Positions 9,386 through 18,013 of a DNA stretch of 64,000 nt are shown here, piece after piece (the first letter of the stretch is position 1; each line of letters starts with the position of its first letter). The notes under the pieces are model-generated. The model saw nothing but the letters and a program-made list of their open reading frames with translations, searched no databases and was not told the origin of the DNA. Position numbers and translations under genes: made by a program. Source of the stretch: Streptomyces venezuelae (lineage in GTDB: Bacteria; Actinomycetota; Actinomycetes; Streptomycetales; Streptomycetaceae); the NCBI RefSeq assembly GCF_008642315.1, contig NZ_CP029192.1, positions 1,302,001 through 1,366,000 on the forward strand, given 5' to 3'.

Positions 9386-9934
9386 ATGACTACCAGCAGA
9401 AGAGCCGTCTTCTTCACGGGCAGCGCGCCGGACCCCCGCTTCGGTTCGCTCACCACCGGAGACGAACGGGCCATGCTCAGCTACTTCGTGCGGTCCCAGC
9501 GCGAGACCCTGGAGCTCAAGTGCCGCGGTCTGGAGGACGAGTTGGCCGACCGCGCCGTCGCGCCCTCCGCGCTGTCGCTGCTCGGCCTGGTCCGGCACCT
9601 CACCGATGTGGAGCGACGCTGGTTCCGGATGGCCCTCGCCGGTCACGACGTGACCCCTCTCTACCCCACGCCCGACAACGCCGACGAGGACTTCGACGGA
9701 GCCGTGGCGGAGCCGGGCGCGATCGCCGCGGCCTGGGAGGCGTGGCGGGCCGAGGTGGAGTTCGCCGAGAAGTTCGTGGCCCAGGCGCCCGATCTCGACG
9801 TCGAGGGACAGAGCCCGCTGTTCGGCACGGTGTCGCTGCGCTGGGTGCTGCTGCACCTGGTCCAGGAGTACGCCCGCCACAACGGCCACGCCGATCTGCT
9901 GCGGGAGCGGATCGACGGGGCGGTGGGGCTGTAA
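9386..9934 (+). CDS. DinB-superfamily (DUF664) protein
   Basis: Protein of 182 residues with the four-helix-bundle pattern of the DinB/DUF664 superfamily. Histidines that could bind a metal are in GLVRHLTDVERRWFR and HLVQEYARHNGHADLLRE, the latter a hallmark of this group. Such proteins include mycothiol-dependent S-transferases and metal hydrolases, so thiol-dependent detoxification is possible but not shown. It follows the serine hydrolase gene by 7 bp and ends at a hairpin before the convergent PPK2 gene. Confidence 0.85.
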   Translation: MTTSRRAVFFTGSAPDPRFGSLTTGDERAMLSYFVRSQRETLELKCRGLEDELADRAVAPSALSLLGLVRHLTDVERRWFRMALAGHDVTPLYPTPDNADEDFDGAVAEPGAIAAAWEAWRAEVEFAEKFVAQAPDLDVEGQSPLFGTVSLRWVLLHLVQEYARHNGHADLLRERIDGAVGL

Positions 9935-9936
9935 GA

Positions 9937-9954
9937 GCCTGTGTCATGACAGGC
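9937..9954. terminator. Hairpin between convergent DinB-like and PPK2 genes
   Basis: GCCTGT, a 6-nt loop, then ACAGGC form a perfect stem-loop immediately after the DinB-like stop codon and 20 bp before the PPK2 stop. No U-run follows, as is usual for high-GC terminators. Confidence 0.5.
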
Positions 9955-9974
9955 GGCGCGCGGGACCGTGCGTC

Positions 9975-11009
9975 TCACGCGCCGGGGTGCTGGCCGGGCC
10001 CCCGGTCCTTGTCCGCGAGCTTGCTCGGCGACAGGTCCGTGGGGTCCTCGCCCGGTTCGAGGAGCGTGTTGGCGGGGCCGATGATCAGGGGGTCGGCCTT
10101 GCCGACGGCCTCCGTGTCCTTCGCCTCGTAGTCGAGCTGGAGCAGGAGGTGGCGCATGGCTTCGAGGCGGCCGCGGCGCTTGTCGTTGGTCTTCACGACG
10201 GTCCACGGGGCGTGCGGCGCGTCCGTGGCGCGGAACATCTGGACCTTCGCGTAGGTGTAGGCGTCCCACAGGTCCAGCGAGGCGATGTCGGTGGGGGACA
10301 GTTTCCACTGGCGCACCGGGTCGACCTGCCGGATCGCGAACCGCGTGCGCTGTTCCGCCCGGGAGACGGAGAACCAGAACTTGATGAGGGTGATGCCGTC
10401 CTCGGTGATCATCCTCTCGAACTGCGGAGCCTGCTCCAGGAAGTGCTGGTGCTCCTTCGGGGTGCAGAAGCCCATCACCGGCTCGACCCCGGCGCGGTTG
10501 TACCAGGACCGGTCGAAGAAGACGATCTCGCCGGCCGACGGCAGCTGGGCGACGTACCGCTGGAAGTACCACTGGCCCGCCTCGTGCTCGGTCGGCTTGT
10601 CCAGTGCCACCGTCCGGGCACCACGTGGGTTCAGCCGCTCGGTGAAACGCTTGATCGTGCCGCCCTTGCCCGCCGCGTCACGCCCCTCGCACAGCACCGC
10701 GATGCGCAGCCCCTGCTCACGCACCGTCTTCTGCAGCTTGAGCAGCTCGATCTGCAGGATCCGCTTGCGCCGTTCATAAGCGCTCCGGCCCAGTTTCTTC
10801 GCGTACGGGTAGTTCTCCCGCCACGTCTGCAGGGGCCGCCCCTCCTCGTCGAGGAGCACGGGGCGCTCCGGGCGCGCCTCGTCCACGGACAGACCCTCGA
10901 GCAGATCGTCCTCGTTCCGACCGGTCGGCTCCACCGCGCAGCCCTCTCCCTCTCCCAGTCCCTCGATGCCCTCACCGGACAGCCTGCCCCCGAGATCGCG
11001 TCTCAGCAC
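9975..11009 (-). CDS. ppk2: Polyphosphate kinase 2
   Basis: PPK2-family nucleotide kinase that interconverts nucleoside phosphates and inorganic polyphosphate in the cytosol. Walker A is CEGRDAAGKGGTIKRF and Walker B FFDRSWYNRAGVEPVMGF, with the lid region RFAIRQVDPVRQWKLSP; all are diagnostic. The single-domain length (about 344 residues with an acidic N-terminal extension) fits class I PPK2. The frame can extend to a TTG at 11015; GTG at 11009 is slightly better, and a true start nearer the conserved YPYAKKLGR region is possible. It is convergent with the DinB-like gene. Confidence 0.92.
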   Translation of the reverse strand: MLRRDLGGRLSGEGIEGLGEGEGCAVEPTGRNEDDLLEGLSVDEARPERPVLLDEEGRPLQTWRENYPYAKKLGRSAYERRKRILQIELLKLQKTVREQGLRIAVLCEGRDAAGKGGTIKRFTERLNPRGARTVALDKPTEHEAGQWYFQRYVAQLPSAGEIVFFDRSWYNRAGVEPVMGFCTPKEHQHFLEQAPQFERMITEDGITLIKFWFSVSRAEQRTRFAIRQVDPVRQWKLSPTDIASLDLWDAYTYAKVQMFRATDAPHAPWTVVKTNDKRRGRLEAMRHLLLQLDYEAKDTEAVGKADPLIIGPANTLLEPGEDPTDLSPSKLADKDRGPGQHPGA

Positions 11010-11105
11010 TCGCAATCGCGTCGTGGGCGCCCCTCGGGAATAGCCGGGCGATCTTGTTGGTCATCTCTTGTGGCATATCGATGAGCGGGGATGTGAGGGA
11101 ACCAG

Positions 11106-12029
11106 ATGCCCAAGGTGTACGCGTTCACCCGGCACGGCGGGCCGGAGGTGGAGACCTTCCTCGACCTCCCGGTACCGGAGCCGGGGCCCGGGCAGCTGCT
11201 CGTCGCGGTGCGCGCGGCCGGCGTCAATCCGGTCGACTGGAAGCTGCGGGCGGGCAAGCGGCGCCCGGGGCAGGCGCCGCTCGCCGGTCACGAGGTGCTG
11301 GGCAGCGAGGTCGCCGGTGTCGTACGGGCGGTCGGGCCCGGGGTCGAGGGGTTCGCGGTCGGCGACCCGGTCTTCGGCAATCCGGTCACCGGCGGGTACG
11401 CGGAGTTCACGCTGGTCCCCGCCGACATCGCCGCCCACAAGCCCGACGCACTGTCGTTCGTCGAGGCGGCCGTGCTCCCGGTGGCCGCGGCGACCGCGTA
11501 CGACGGACTGCGCCAGCTGGACCTGCCCGCGGGCTCGACCCTGCTGATCACGGGTGCCGGGGGCGGCGTGGGGGTGGCCGCGACCCAGATCGCCGTTCAC
11601 TTCGGACTGCGGGTGGTGGGCACGGCGAGCGCGGGCAAGAAGGAGTTCGTCGAGTCCTTCGGCGCCGTCCACGTCGCGCCGGGTCCCCGGCTGGCGGAGC
11701 GCATACGTGAGGCGGCCCCGGACGGGCGCGTCGACGCCGTCTTCGACCTGGTGGGCGGCGCGGACCTGGCCGAGGTCGCACAGCTGCTCCCCGACCGCGA
11801 GAGGCTGATCACGGCGGCGGCCAAGGAGACGGTGACCGAGCTGGGCGGCGCTCCGGTGGCGCGGGCCCGCACGTCGGCGGTCCTGGACGAGATCGCGCTG
11901 CTCGCCGTGGCGGGCGTACTGCGTCCGCAGGTGACGGCGGCGTACCCCCTGGACCGCGCGGGCGACGCGCTGCGCGCGGTGGAGGACGGCCATGCGCGGG
12001 GCAAGACGGTGATCGAGGTGACGGCGTGA
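11106..12029 (+). CDS. NADP-dependent quinone-oxidoreductase-like MDR enzyme
   Basis: Medium-chain dehydrogenase/reductase of 307 residues. The N-terminal GroES-like domain contains AAGVNPVDWKLRAG, typical of zinc-independent quinone oxidoreductases. The Rossmann domain holds LLITGAGGGVGVAATQIA for NADP(H). The catalytic zinc ligands of alcohol dehydrogenases are absent. The ATG at 11106 is the only sensible start. The GNAT gene begins inside its stop codon (GTGA overlap at 12026), which implies translational coupling. The physiological quinone or enone substrate cannot be told from sequence. Confidence 0.9.
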   Translation: MPKVYAFTRHGGPEVETFLDLPVPEPGPGQLLVAVRAAGVNPVDWKLRAGKRRPGQAPLAGHEVLGSEVAGVVRAVGPGVEGFAVGDPVFGNPVTGGYAEFTLVPADIAAHKPDALSFVEAAVLPVAAATAYDGLRQLDLPAGSTLLITGAGGGVGVAATQIAVHFGLRVVGTASAGKKEFVESFGAVHVAPGPRLAERIREAAPDGRVDAVFDLVGGADLAEVAQLLPDRERLITAAAKETVTELGGAPVARARTSAVLDEIALLAVAGVLRPQVTAAYPLDRAGDALRAVEDGHARGKTVIEVTA

Positions 12030-12826
12030 CGACGCTGGTGGAAGAGGGCGGGGCGGCGGAGGCGGCGAGTCCGACGGAGAGGGCGGAGACTGCGGTCCTG
12101 ACGGAGACCGCGGGCGCCCCCACACCTGTACCCCACCCCCTCGACAACCCCGCCCGCGCCTCCCTCACCGGGCCGCACGCGCATTTCGCGGAGGGTCAGG
12201 GGCGGGTGGTGCGGTATCCGGTCGACGTGTCGCCGTTCCTCGCGCTGCCCGATGACGTGACGGACGCGGACTGGGCCGACCTGGCCGCGCTCGCCGGGCC
12301 CGGCGCCGAGGTGCCGCTGCTCGCGACGACGGTACGGGCGCCGGAGGGGTGGGAGACGACGTTCGACGTGTCCGGGGTGCAGCTCGTGGACGACGGGGTG
12401 GCCGCCGCGCCGGACCCCGAAGCCGTGCGGCTCGGCCCTGACGACGTGCCCGAGATGCTGGATCTGGTCCGGCGCACGGAGCCGGGCCCCTTCGCACCCC
12501 GCACCGTGGAGCTCGGCACGTATCTCGGCATACGCCGCGGAGGCGCCCTCGTCGCGATGGCCGGGGAGCGTCTGCATCCGCCGGGCTGGACGGAGATCAG
12601 CGCGGTCTGCACCGACCCCGCACACCGCGGCCAGGGCCTCGGGACGCGTCTCGTCCTCGCCGTCGCGCACAACATCAGGGCGCGCGGCGAGCAGCCGTTC
12701 CTCCACACGTCGGCGGAGAACACCGGTGCCATCCGCCTCTACGAGTCGCTCGGTTTCCGGCTGCGCCGCACGACGGCGTTCCGCGGGGCGCGGGTGCCCG
12801 GGCAGGCGACCGCCGACAGAAAATGA
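12026..12826 (+). CDS. GNAT-family N-acetyltransferase
   Basis: Protein of 266 residues whose C-terminal half is a GNAT fold: the acetyl-CoA loop appears as AVCTDPAHRGQGLGTRLV, followed by the family's LHTSAENTGAIRLYESLGF. The N-terminal half (about residues 40-130) is variable and resembles the tandem or degenerate GNAT arrangement of FR47-like proteins. It starts with GTG overlapping the stop of the MDR gene, so the two form an operon. Substrate unknown. Confidence 0.88.
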   Translation: MTTLVEEGGAAEAASPTERAETAVLTETAGAPTPVPHPLDNPARASLTGPHAHFAEGQGRVVRYPVDVSPFLALPDDVTDADWADLAALAGPGAEVPLLATTVRAPEGWETTFDVSGVQLVDDGVAAAPDPEAVRLGPDDVPEMLDLVRRTEPGPFAPRTVELGTYLGIRRGGALVAMAGERLHPPGWTEISAVCTDPAHRGQGLGTRLVLAVAHNIRARGEQPFLHTSAENTGAIRLYESLGFRLRRTTAFRGARVPGQATADRK

Positions 12827-12863
12827 GGGGACTGCGCCGCTCGTCGTTGATAGCTTCCGGATC

Positions 12864-13364
12864 ATGCAGCCCGTAAGTGAGAACGAGATCCGCGCGTCCT
12901 TCGTGAACTGTTCCAAGGGCGAGGCCCGCAGACTCACCCTCCCCGCGGGCTTCGCCGACACCCCGTGGTCCGACCTGGACTTCCTCGGGTGGCGCGACCC
13001 CAAGGCCCCCGACCGCGGCTACGTGGTCGCGTGGCGGGACGGCGAGCCCGTGGGCTTTGCCCTGCGTGCCTCCACGGGGGCTCGCAAGAGCCTGCTCAAG
13101 TCCAGCATCTGCTCGGTCTGCGTGACACCGCAGTCCGGCTCCGGCATCGCGCTGCTCGTCGCCCCGAAGGCGGGCGCGGCGGGCCGCCAGGGCAATTCGG
13201 TCGGCATGTACATCTGCGCGGACCTGGCCTGCTCGCTCTACGTACGCGGGAAGAAGACCACGGCGCTCGCCCGCCGCATGGAGGAGAGCCTCACGCTGGA
13301 GGAGCAGAACGCCCGCACCCTGCAGAACCTGAACGGGTTCCTGGACCAGATCATCGCCGGCTAG
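12864..13364 (+). CDS. FBP/FusB-like elongation-factor-G-binding zinc protein
   Basis: Protein of 166 residues with the C-terminal treble-clef zinc finger of the FBP (fibronectin-binding/FusB-like) family. Four cysteines are arranged as SICSVC followed some 45 residues later by CADLAC. FusB proteins bind EF-G and rescue ribosomes stalled by fusidic acid; whether this actinobacterial homologue does so is inference. The ATG at 12864 is preferred because the open frame upstream overlaps the GNAT gene and reads as low-quality sequence. Confidence 0.85.
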   Translation: MQPVSENEIRASFVNCSKGEARRLTLPAGFADTPWSDLDFLGWRDPKAPDRGYVVAWRDGEPVGFALRASTGARKSLLKSSICSVCVTPQSGSGIALLVAPKAGAAGRQGNSVGMYICADLACSLYVRGKKTTALARRMEESLTLEEQNARTLQNLNGFLDQIIAG

Positions 13365-13391
13365 CGACCGGGCCCGGCCCTGAAGCCCCTG

Positions 13392-13781
13392 CTAGACCGC
13401 GCGGGGATCCACCATCTGCAGCGCGAGCGTCGCCGACGGCTGCGCGAGGCCCGGGCCGCCCGCCTCGGCCCAGGCGAGTATCCCGTCGAGCGACTCGTCG
13501 TCCGTGACGAATCCGACCCAGGCCGCACGGCCGCCGCGCCTGCGTCCCTCGGACGACGGCTGGACCACGACCAGGTTGGCCTGGCCGCACGGGCCGAGGC
13601 AGTCGCTCGTGCGCACCGTGAACCGGCCCCGGGACGCCGCGGCGGCGGAGCGCAGCCGCTCCAGCTGCCAGGCGTGGTCGATGCCGGGGTTCTTGCGCGC
13701 GTCGCCGCAGCAGCAGCCCCGGCACACGACGAGCGTGCAGGGGCGGCGGGCTGCGGCACCGATGGAGACGACGGGACTCAT
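13392..13781 (-). CDS. Thioredoxin-like [2Fe-2S] ferredoxin domain protein
   Basis: Small protein of 129 residues with cysteines in VVCRGCCCG and SDCLGPCGQANLVVV, the pattern of thioredoxin-fold [2Fe-2S] ferredoxins. In actinobacteria such proteins are often found beside cobalt or cobalamin genes, but none are present here. It lies 7 bp downstream of the GH4 glycosidase gene on the same strand. Function is electron transfer at best; the partner is unknown. Confidence 0.82.
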   Translation of the reverse strand: MSPVVSIGAAARRPCTLVVCRGCCCGDARKNPGIDHAWQLERLRSAAAASRGRFTVRTSDCLGPCGQANLVVVQPSSEGRRRGGRAAWVGFVTDDESLDGILAWAEAGGPGLAQPSATLALQMVDPRAV

Positions 13782-13788
13782 ACGGTGA

Positions 13789-15129
13789 TCATCTCAGGTA
13801 GGCCAACCCTGGGTGCACCGCCCGGTAGCCGTCCACCAGACGTCGCGCCACCGCCACCGAGTCGACCAGCGGGTGCAGGGCGAACGCCTTGACGGCGGTG
13901 GCCGACGCACCGCTCTCCGCCGCCGCGAGCACCTCCCGCTCGACGGCCTTGACCGCGCACACCAGACCCGTGGCGTGCCCGGGCAGCGAGGAGACCGACA
14001 TGGGGTGCGCGCCGTTGGCGTCGACGGAGCACGGCACCTCGATGACGGCGTCCGCGTCGAGCGCGGAGAGGGTCGTGCCGTTGCGGACGTTGAGGATCAG
14101 GGTCGCCCGCTCGTCGCGTGCGACGGCCCGCATCAACGCGAGGGCGACCTTCTCGTAGCCGCCTGACTCCAGGTCCTCCTCGGCACGCTCCCCCACGCCC
14201 GCCGCTTCCCTGTTCTCCGCCATGTAGGCGGCCTCGCGCTCGGCGAGGGTCTCGTTCCAGGTCTTGAGGGCGGGGGTGTCGTGGCTGCGCATCTCGTCGT
14301 AGAAGCGGGCCTGTTGGGCGTGGAGGAAGGCACCGCGGGTCCGTTCGGCCTGCTGGTAGGCGCGTACGGTCTCGCGATTGAAGTAGTAGTAGTGCAGGTA
14401 CTCGTTGGGGATCATGCCGAGTGTCTGGAGCCAGTCGGCGCCGAACAGTCTGCCCTGCTCGAAGGAGACGAGGAGCGCGGGGTCGGCGAGCAGGCGCGGC
14501 AGTTCGTCGTGGCCGCCGATGTGCAGGCCCCGCAGCCAGCCGAGGTGGTTGAGGCCCACGTAGTCGATGAAGGCCTCGTCGGGGTTGCCGCCGAGCACCT
14601 GCGCGACCCTGCGGCCGAGGCCGACCGGTGAGTCGCAGATGCCGAACACGCGGTCCCCGAGGTGGCGGGACATGGCCTCGGTCACCAGGCCCGCCGGGTT
14701 GGTGAAGTTGATGACCCAGGCGTCGGGGGCGAGCCGGGCGACGCGGCGGGCGATGTCGACGGCGACGGGCACGGTGCGCAGGCCGTACGCGATGCCGCCC
14801 GCGCCCACCGTCTCCTGCCCGAGGACGCCCTCGGCCAACGCGACGCGCTCGTCGGCGGCGCGCCCCTCCAGGCCGCCGACGCGGATCGCGGAGAACACGA
14901 AGTCGGCGCCGCGCAGTGCCTCGTCGAGGTCGGTGGTGGCGGTGACGGTCGGCGCGTCGGGGATGCCGGTGGCCTGTTCGGCCAGTACGCGGGTGATGGC
15001 GCCGAGCCGTGCCGCGTCCAGGTCGTGCAGGACGACGTCGGTGACGCGGCCCTCGGCGCGGTCGCCGAGGAGGGCCCCGTACACGAGCGGCACACGGAAC
15101 CCGCCCCCTCCCAGGATTGTCAGTTGCAC
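13789..15129 (-). CDS. GH4 family 6-phospho-beta-glucosidase
   Basis: NAD- and metal-dependent glycosidase of family GH4, 446 residues. The NAD loop is LTILGGGGFRVPLVYGALL; NFTNPAGLVTEA is the conserved NP motif; Mn ligands are expected in GICDSP (Cys) and GLNHLGW (His). The family hydrolyses 6-phospho-glucosides by a redox elimination mechanism in the cytosol. The GTG start at 15129 follows GGAAGGCGG, a good ribosome site; longer readings to 15351 enter noncoding sequence. No PTS gene is adjacent, so the sugar supply is unclear. Divergent from a secreted protein gene. Confidence 0.92.
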   Translation of the reverse strand: MQLTILGGGGFRVPLVYGALLGDRAEGRVTDVVLHDLDAARLGAITRVLAEQATGIPDAPTVTATTDLDEALRGADFVFSAIRVGGLEGRAADERVALAEGVLGQETVGAGGIAYGLRTVPVAVDIARRVARLAPDAWVINFTNPAGLVTEAMSRHLGDRVFGICDSPVGLGRRVAQVLGGNPDEAFIDYVGLNHLGWLRGLHIGGHDELPRLLADPALLVSFEQGRLFGADWLQTLGMIPNEYLHYYYFNRETVRAYQQAERTRGAFLHAQQARFYDEMRSHDTPALKTWNETLAEREAAYMAENREAAGVGERAEEDLESGGYEKVALALMRAVARDERATLILNVRNGTTLSALDADAVIEVPCSVDANGAHPMSVSSLPGHATGLVCAVKAVEREVLAAAESGASATAVKAFALHPLVDSVAVARRLVDGYRAVHPGLAYLR

Positions 15130-15223
15130 GTCTGAACCGCCTTCCGTCGGACCGTTATCACCGGGGCTCACGTTACGTACGATGACGCGGCAGCGTTCCG
15201 ATCCCCCACGGAGGTAGCGCCAG

Positions 15224-16084
15224 ATGACCGTCTGGAAGGCATCAACCGCCCTGTTCGGCGCCGTCACGCTGGCGGTGATGACGGGCGGCGGCGCGTCGGC
15301 CGCGCCCGCGGCACCCGGTGGCTGGCAGGAGTCGGGCACCTCGCACGTCAACTCCCTGACCGGCAGTCAGGGCCTGGCCAGCCGCGCGGACGGCAGCCTC
15401 CTCTACCGAGGACTCGGCTCGATCCCCCTGGACCTGCGCATCAAAGGCTGGGGTCACATAGGCGACCCCGACATCGCCAAGGGCCACACCGTCGACGCCT
15501 ACCAGGGCGGCGACACCGCGCAGTCGAAGATGTTCGCCGTCACCGCGCCGGACGGCAAGCGGCACCTCTACGAGCACAAGCTCGACGCGGGCGAGAAGCT
15601 CAACAACTCCTTCGCGGCCGTCTCCCCCGACAACCAGTGGCTGGTGTCCGGCGAGTGGGGCGACCAGAACCGCCTCCAGGTGTTCCCCGCGCCCCTGCTC
15701 AACCCCTCCACCCCGCCCACCGGCGGCGCGCTCCCCCAGGCCGGGCAGATCACGCTCGACAAGCCGGTGCGCGACATCCAGGGCTGCGACTTCGTCGCCG
15801 ACACGCGTCTGGTGTGTGCCTCCAACGACGCGTCGAAGGAGCTGTGGCCCGAGGACAGGCCGGTGCTCCAGGTCGACCTGGAGCGGCCGCTCGACGGGAA
15901 GCCGGTGGCGGGCCGCGTCAGCAGTCTCTTCGCCGTGCCGCAGCGCAGCATCTGCTCCGGCTCGTTCGAGACCGAGGGCATCGACTACGACGCCGCGCGC
16001 CGCACCCTGCGCGTCCAGGTGGTGCCGCCCGCGCCGTGTCTGGTGACGACTGCGGTGTACGCGTACAAGCCGACGACCGGCTGA
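15224..16084 (+). CDS. Secreted protein, beta-propeller-like, unknown function
   Basis: Protein of 286 residues with a Sec signal peptide (hydrophobic FGAVTLAVMTGGGASA then AAPAAPGG). The mature part has recurring AVSPDNQWLVSGEWGDQNRLQVF-like strands and two disulphide-capable cysteine pairs. This resembles secreted WD/propeller-like proteins found in Streptomyces, but I do not recognise a characterised family. The ATG at 15224 follows GGAGGT. Nothing in the context gives its role. Confidence 0.75.
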   Translation: MTVWKASTALFGAVTLAVMTGGGASAAPAAPGGWQESGTSHVNSLTGSQGLASRADGSLLYRGLGSIPLDLRIKGWGHIGDPDIAKGHTVDAYQGGDTAQSKMFAVTAPDGKRHLYEHKLDAGEKLNNSFAAVSPDNQWLVSGEWGDQNRLQVFPAPLLNPSTPPTGGALPQAGQITLDKPVRDIQGCDFVADTRLVCASNDASKELWPEDRPVLQVDLERPLDGKPVAGRVSSLFAVPQRSICSGSFETEGIDYDAARRTLRVQVVPPAPCLVTTAVYAYKPTTG

Positions 16085-16153
16085 GCGCCAAGCCCCCGTC
16101 CGCCTGCCGGACAGCACGTGTGGGGCGCCGCGAGGCAGGGGAGGGTCGTGATC

Positions 16154-17449
16154 ATGACACAGCACGACCAGGTGACCGCGGCCGCCCCCGCCCACGAGCG
16201 GCGCCCGATACGACAGCTCCTCGCGGCGTCGGTCGGCAACGCCGTGGAGTGGTACGACTGGTACGCGTACACGTTCCTCGCCACGTACATCGCCGACCAG
16301 GTCTTCCCGAAGAGCTCCGGCAACTCGCTCGTCCCGCTCCTCTCCACCTTCGCCGTCTTCGCGGTCGGCTTCTTCATGCGGCCCGTCGGCGGGCTGCTCA
16401 TGGGCGCGGTCGCCGACCGGCGCGGCCGACGGGCCGCGCTGACCGTCACGATCCTGCTGATGGGCGGCAGCAGCCTGCTGGTCGGGCTGACCCCGACGTA
16501 CGCGTCCGTGGGCGTGCTCGCGCCGGTCGTCCTCGTGCTCGCCCGGCTGCTCCAAGGGCTCTCCGTGGGCGGCGAGTTCGCCGCTTCGACGACGTTCCTC
16601 GTCGAATCGGCGGGCCCCGGGCGGCGCGGCCTCTTCTCCAGTTTCCAGTACGTGTCCACGAGCGCGGGCCAGCTCGCCGCGTCCGGAGTCGCCGCGCTCC
16701 TCGTCACTCTGCTCTCCGACGGGCAGATGGACGGCTGGGGCTGGCGGCTGCCCTTCCTCGTGGGGGCGGCGCTGAGCCTGGTCGGGTTCTGGATCAGGCA
16801 GGGCGCGCACGAGACGCACCGGGCGCCCGCCGACGACGGCGACCGTCCCGGCCTCTTCGACGCGCTGCGGCACCACCCGCGCCAGTCCCTGCTGATCTGC
16901 GGCATCACGGCCGGCGGCACCCTCGCCTACTACACCTGGACGTCGTACCTGCCGACGTACGCCGAGCTGAACACCGACATCAGCAAGAGCCAGGCGCTCC
17001 TCGCGGGCACGGTCGCGCTCGCGTTCTTCGCGGTGCTCCAGCCCGTCGGCGGCCTGCTGTCCGACCGGATCGGGCGCAGGCCGCTGCTGCTCTTCTTCGG
17101 CATCGGCTTCGCCGTCCTGAGCGTGCCGCTGCTCAAGTCCCTCACCGGCTCGTTCACTTCGCTGCTGCTCGTGCAGTGCGCGGGCATGGTGCTGCTCACC
17201 GGATTCACGTCGATCTCGGCGGCGGTCAACGCGGAGGTGTTCCCGGCGAGGGTGCGGGCGGCCGGGATCGGCTTCCCGTACTCGCTCACCGTGGCCCTGT
17301 TCGGCGGCACGGCCCCGTACATGGGAACGATGTTCAAGGAGATCGGGTCTCCTGGGCTCTTTCCCGTGTACGTGGCCGTGCTCTGTGTCGTCTCTTCGGT
17401 TGCCTATCTGCGGCTGCCGGAGACGGCGCGTCAGCCGTTGCCGCGGTGA
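16154..17449 (+). CDS. MFS transporter, metabolite:H+ symporter family
   Basis: Membrane transporter of 431 residues with 12 predicted helices. GNAVEWYDWYAYTFLATYIADQVFP is cut by the family signature (N..EWYD), and GAVADRRGRRAALT is the MFS loop 2-3 motif repeated as [14 protein letters not shown]. This marks the MHS group (KgtP, ProP, ShiA), which carries organic acids or betaines with protons. It faces the carnitine-type operon tail to tail; carriage of carnitine or betaine is therefore a reasonable guess, not shown. The ATG at 16154 follows GGGAGGG. Confidence 0.88.
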   Translation: MTQHDQVTAAAPAHERRPIRQLLAASVGNAVEWYDWYAYTFLATYIADQVFPKSSGNSLVPLLSTFAVFAVGFFMRPVGGLLMGAVADRRGRRAALTVTILLMGGSSLLVGLTPTYASVGVLAPVVLVLARLLQGLSVGGEFAASTTFLVESAGPGRRGLFSSFQYVSTSAGQLAASGVAALLVTLLSDGQMDGWGWRLPFLVGAALSLVGFWIRQGAHETHRAPADDGDRPGLFDALRHHPRQSLLICGITAGGTLAYYTWTSYLPTYAELNTDISKSQALLAGTVALAFFAVLQPVGGLLSDRIGRRPLLLFFGIGFAVLSVPLLKSLTGSFTSLLLVQCAGMVLLTGFTSISAAVNAEVFPARVRAAGIGFPYSLTVALFGGTAPYMGTMFKEIGSPGLFPVYVAVLCVVSSVAYLRLPETARQPLPR

Positions 17450-17460
17450 GGCTCGTTCCC

Positions 17461-17504
17461 GACTGCGGGTTCGTCGTGGCTTGTCGCGCAGTTCCCCGCG
17501 CCCC
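17461..17504 (+). repeat. Dispersed Streptomyces short repeat, copy B
   Basis: The repeat GACTGCGGGTTCGTCGTGGC continues into GTCGCGCAGTTCCCCGCGCC. It fills almost the whole gap between the MHS transporter stop (17449) and the thioesterase stop (17504), which face each other. A transcript-end function for both genes is plausible. Confidence 0.65.
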
Positions 17505-18013
17505 TAAGCAACCCGGGGCACCTCGGCGATGGAACGCCCCGCCCACTCGGGAGGTTGCTCGGTCAGCCCTGTCAGGCGGTCGCGGATCTCGTCCGGGAAG
17601 GGCACCGCGCGGCCCGCGTTCTGGTCGACGTGAAGCGCGAGCAGTTCCGTCGTGGCCACGGGGGACGCGTCCGGCGCCGGTTCGTCGCCCTCGTCCTCCA
17701 CGACGTACATCTCGTGCGTGAAGCGCGCCTTCTTGGCGTCGGCGCCCAGCAGGCGCGTGCGGACGGCGAGATGGGCGCCTTCGGAGACGTCGTTCAGGTA
17801 CCGCACGTGCGCCTCGACCGTGTAGAGGGAGCAGCCGGTGGACTCGCGGTAACCGGCGTGCAGGCCCGTCTCGATCATCATGGCGTCCGTGGCGTAGCCG
17901 AAGACGAGGACGTAGAAGGCCTCGCTCATGTGGCCATTGTAGTCGATCCACTCGGGGCGGACGCGGTGCCGGGCCAGGGGCAGGAGCTGCGTCCGGGGCG
18001 TGGGCTCGCTCAC
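17504..18013 (-). CDS. Hotdog-fold thioesterase, carnitine-operon type
   Basis: 4HBT-like acyl-CoA thioesterase of 169 residues, with WIDYNGHMSEAFYVLVF carrying the Asp/His active-site region. In bacterial carnitine catabolism a thioesterase hydrolyses betainyl-CoA to glycine betaine, and its gene accompanies the dehydrogenase and the BKACE lyase, exactly as here. The GTG start at 18013 overlaps the dehydrogenase stop by 4 nt (GTGA), so the two are translationally coupled. Family and context support the assignment; substrate is inferred. Confidence 0.85.
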   Translation of the reverse strand: MSEPTPRTQLLPLARHRVRPEWIDYNGHMSEAFYVLVFGYATDAMMIETGLHAGYRESTGCSLYTVEAHVRYLNDVSEGAHLAVRTRLLGADAKKARFTHEMYVVEDEGDEPAPDASPVATTELLALHVDQNAGRAVPFPDEIRDRLTGLTEQPPEWAGRSIAEVPRVA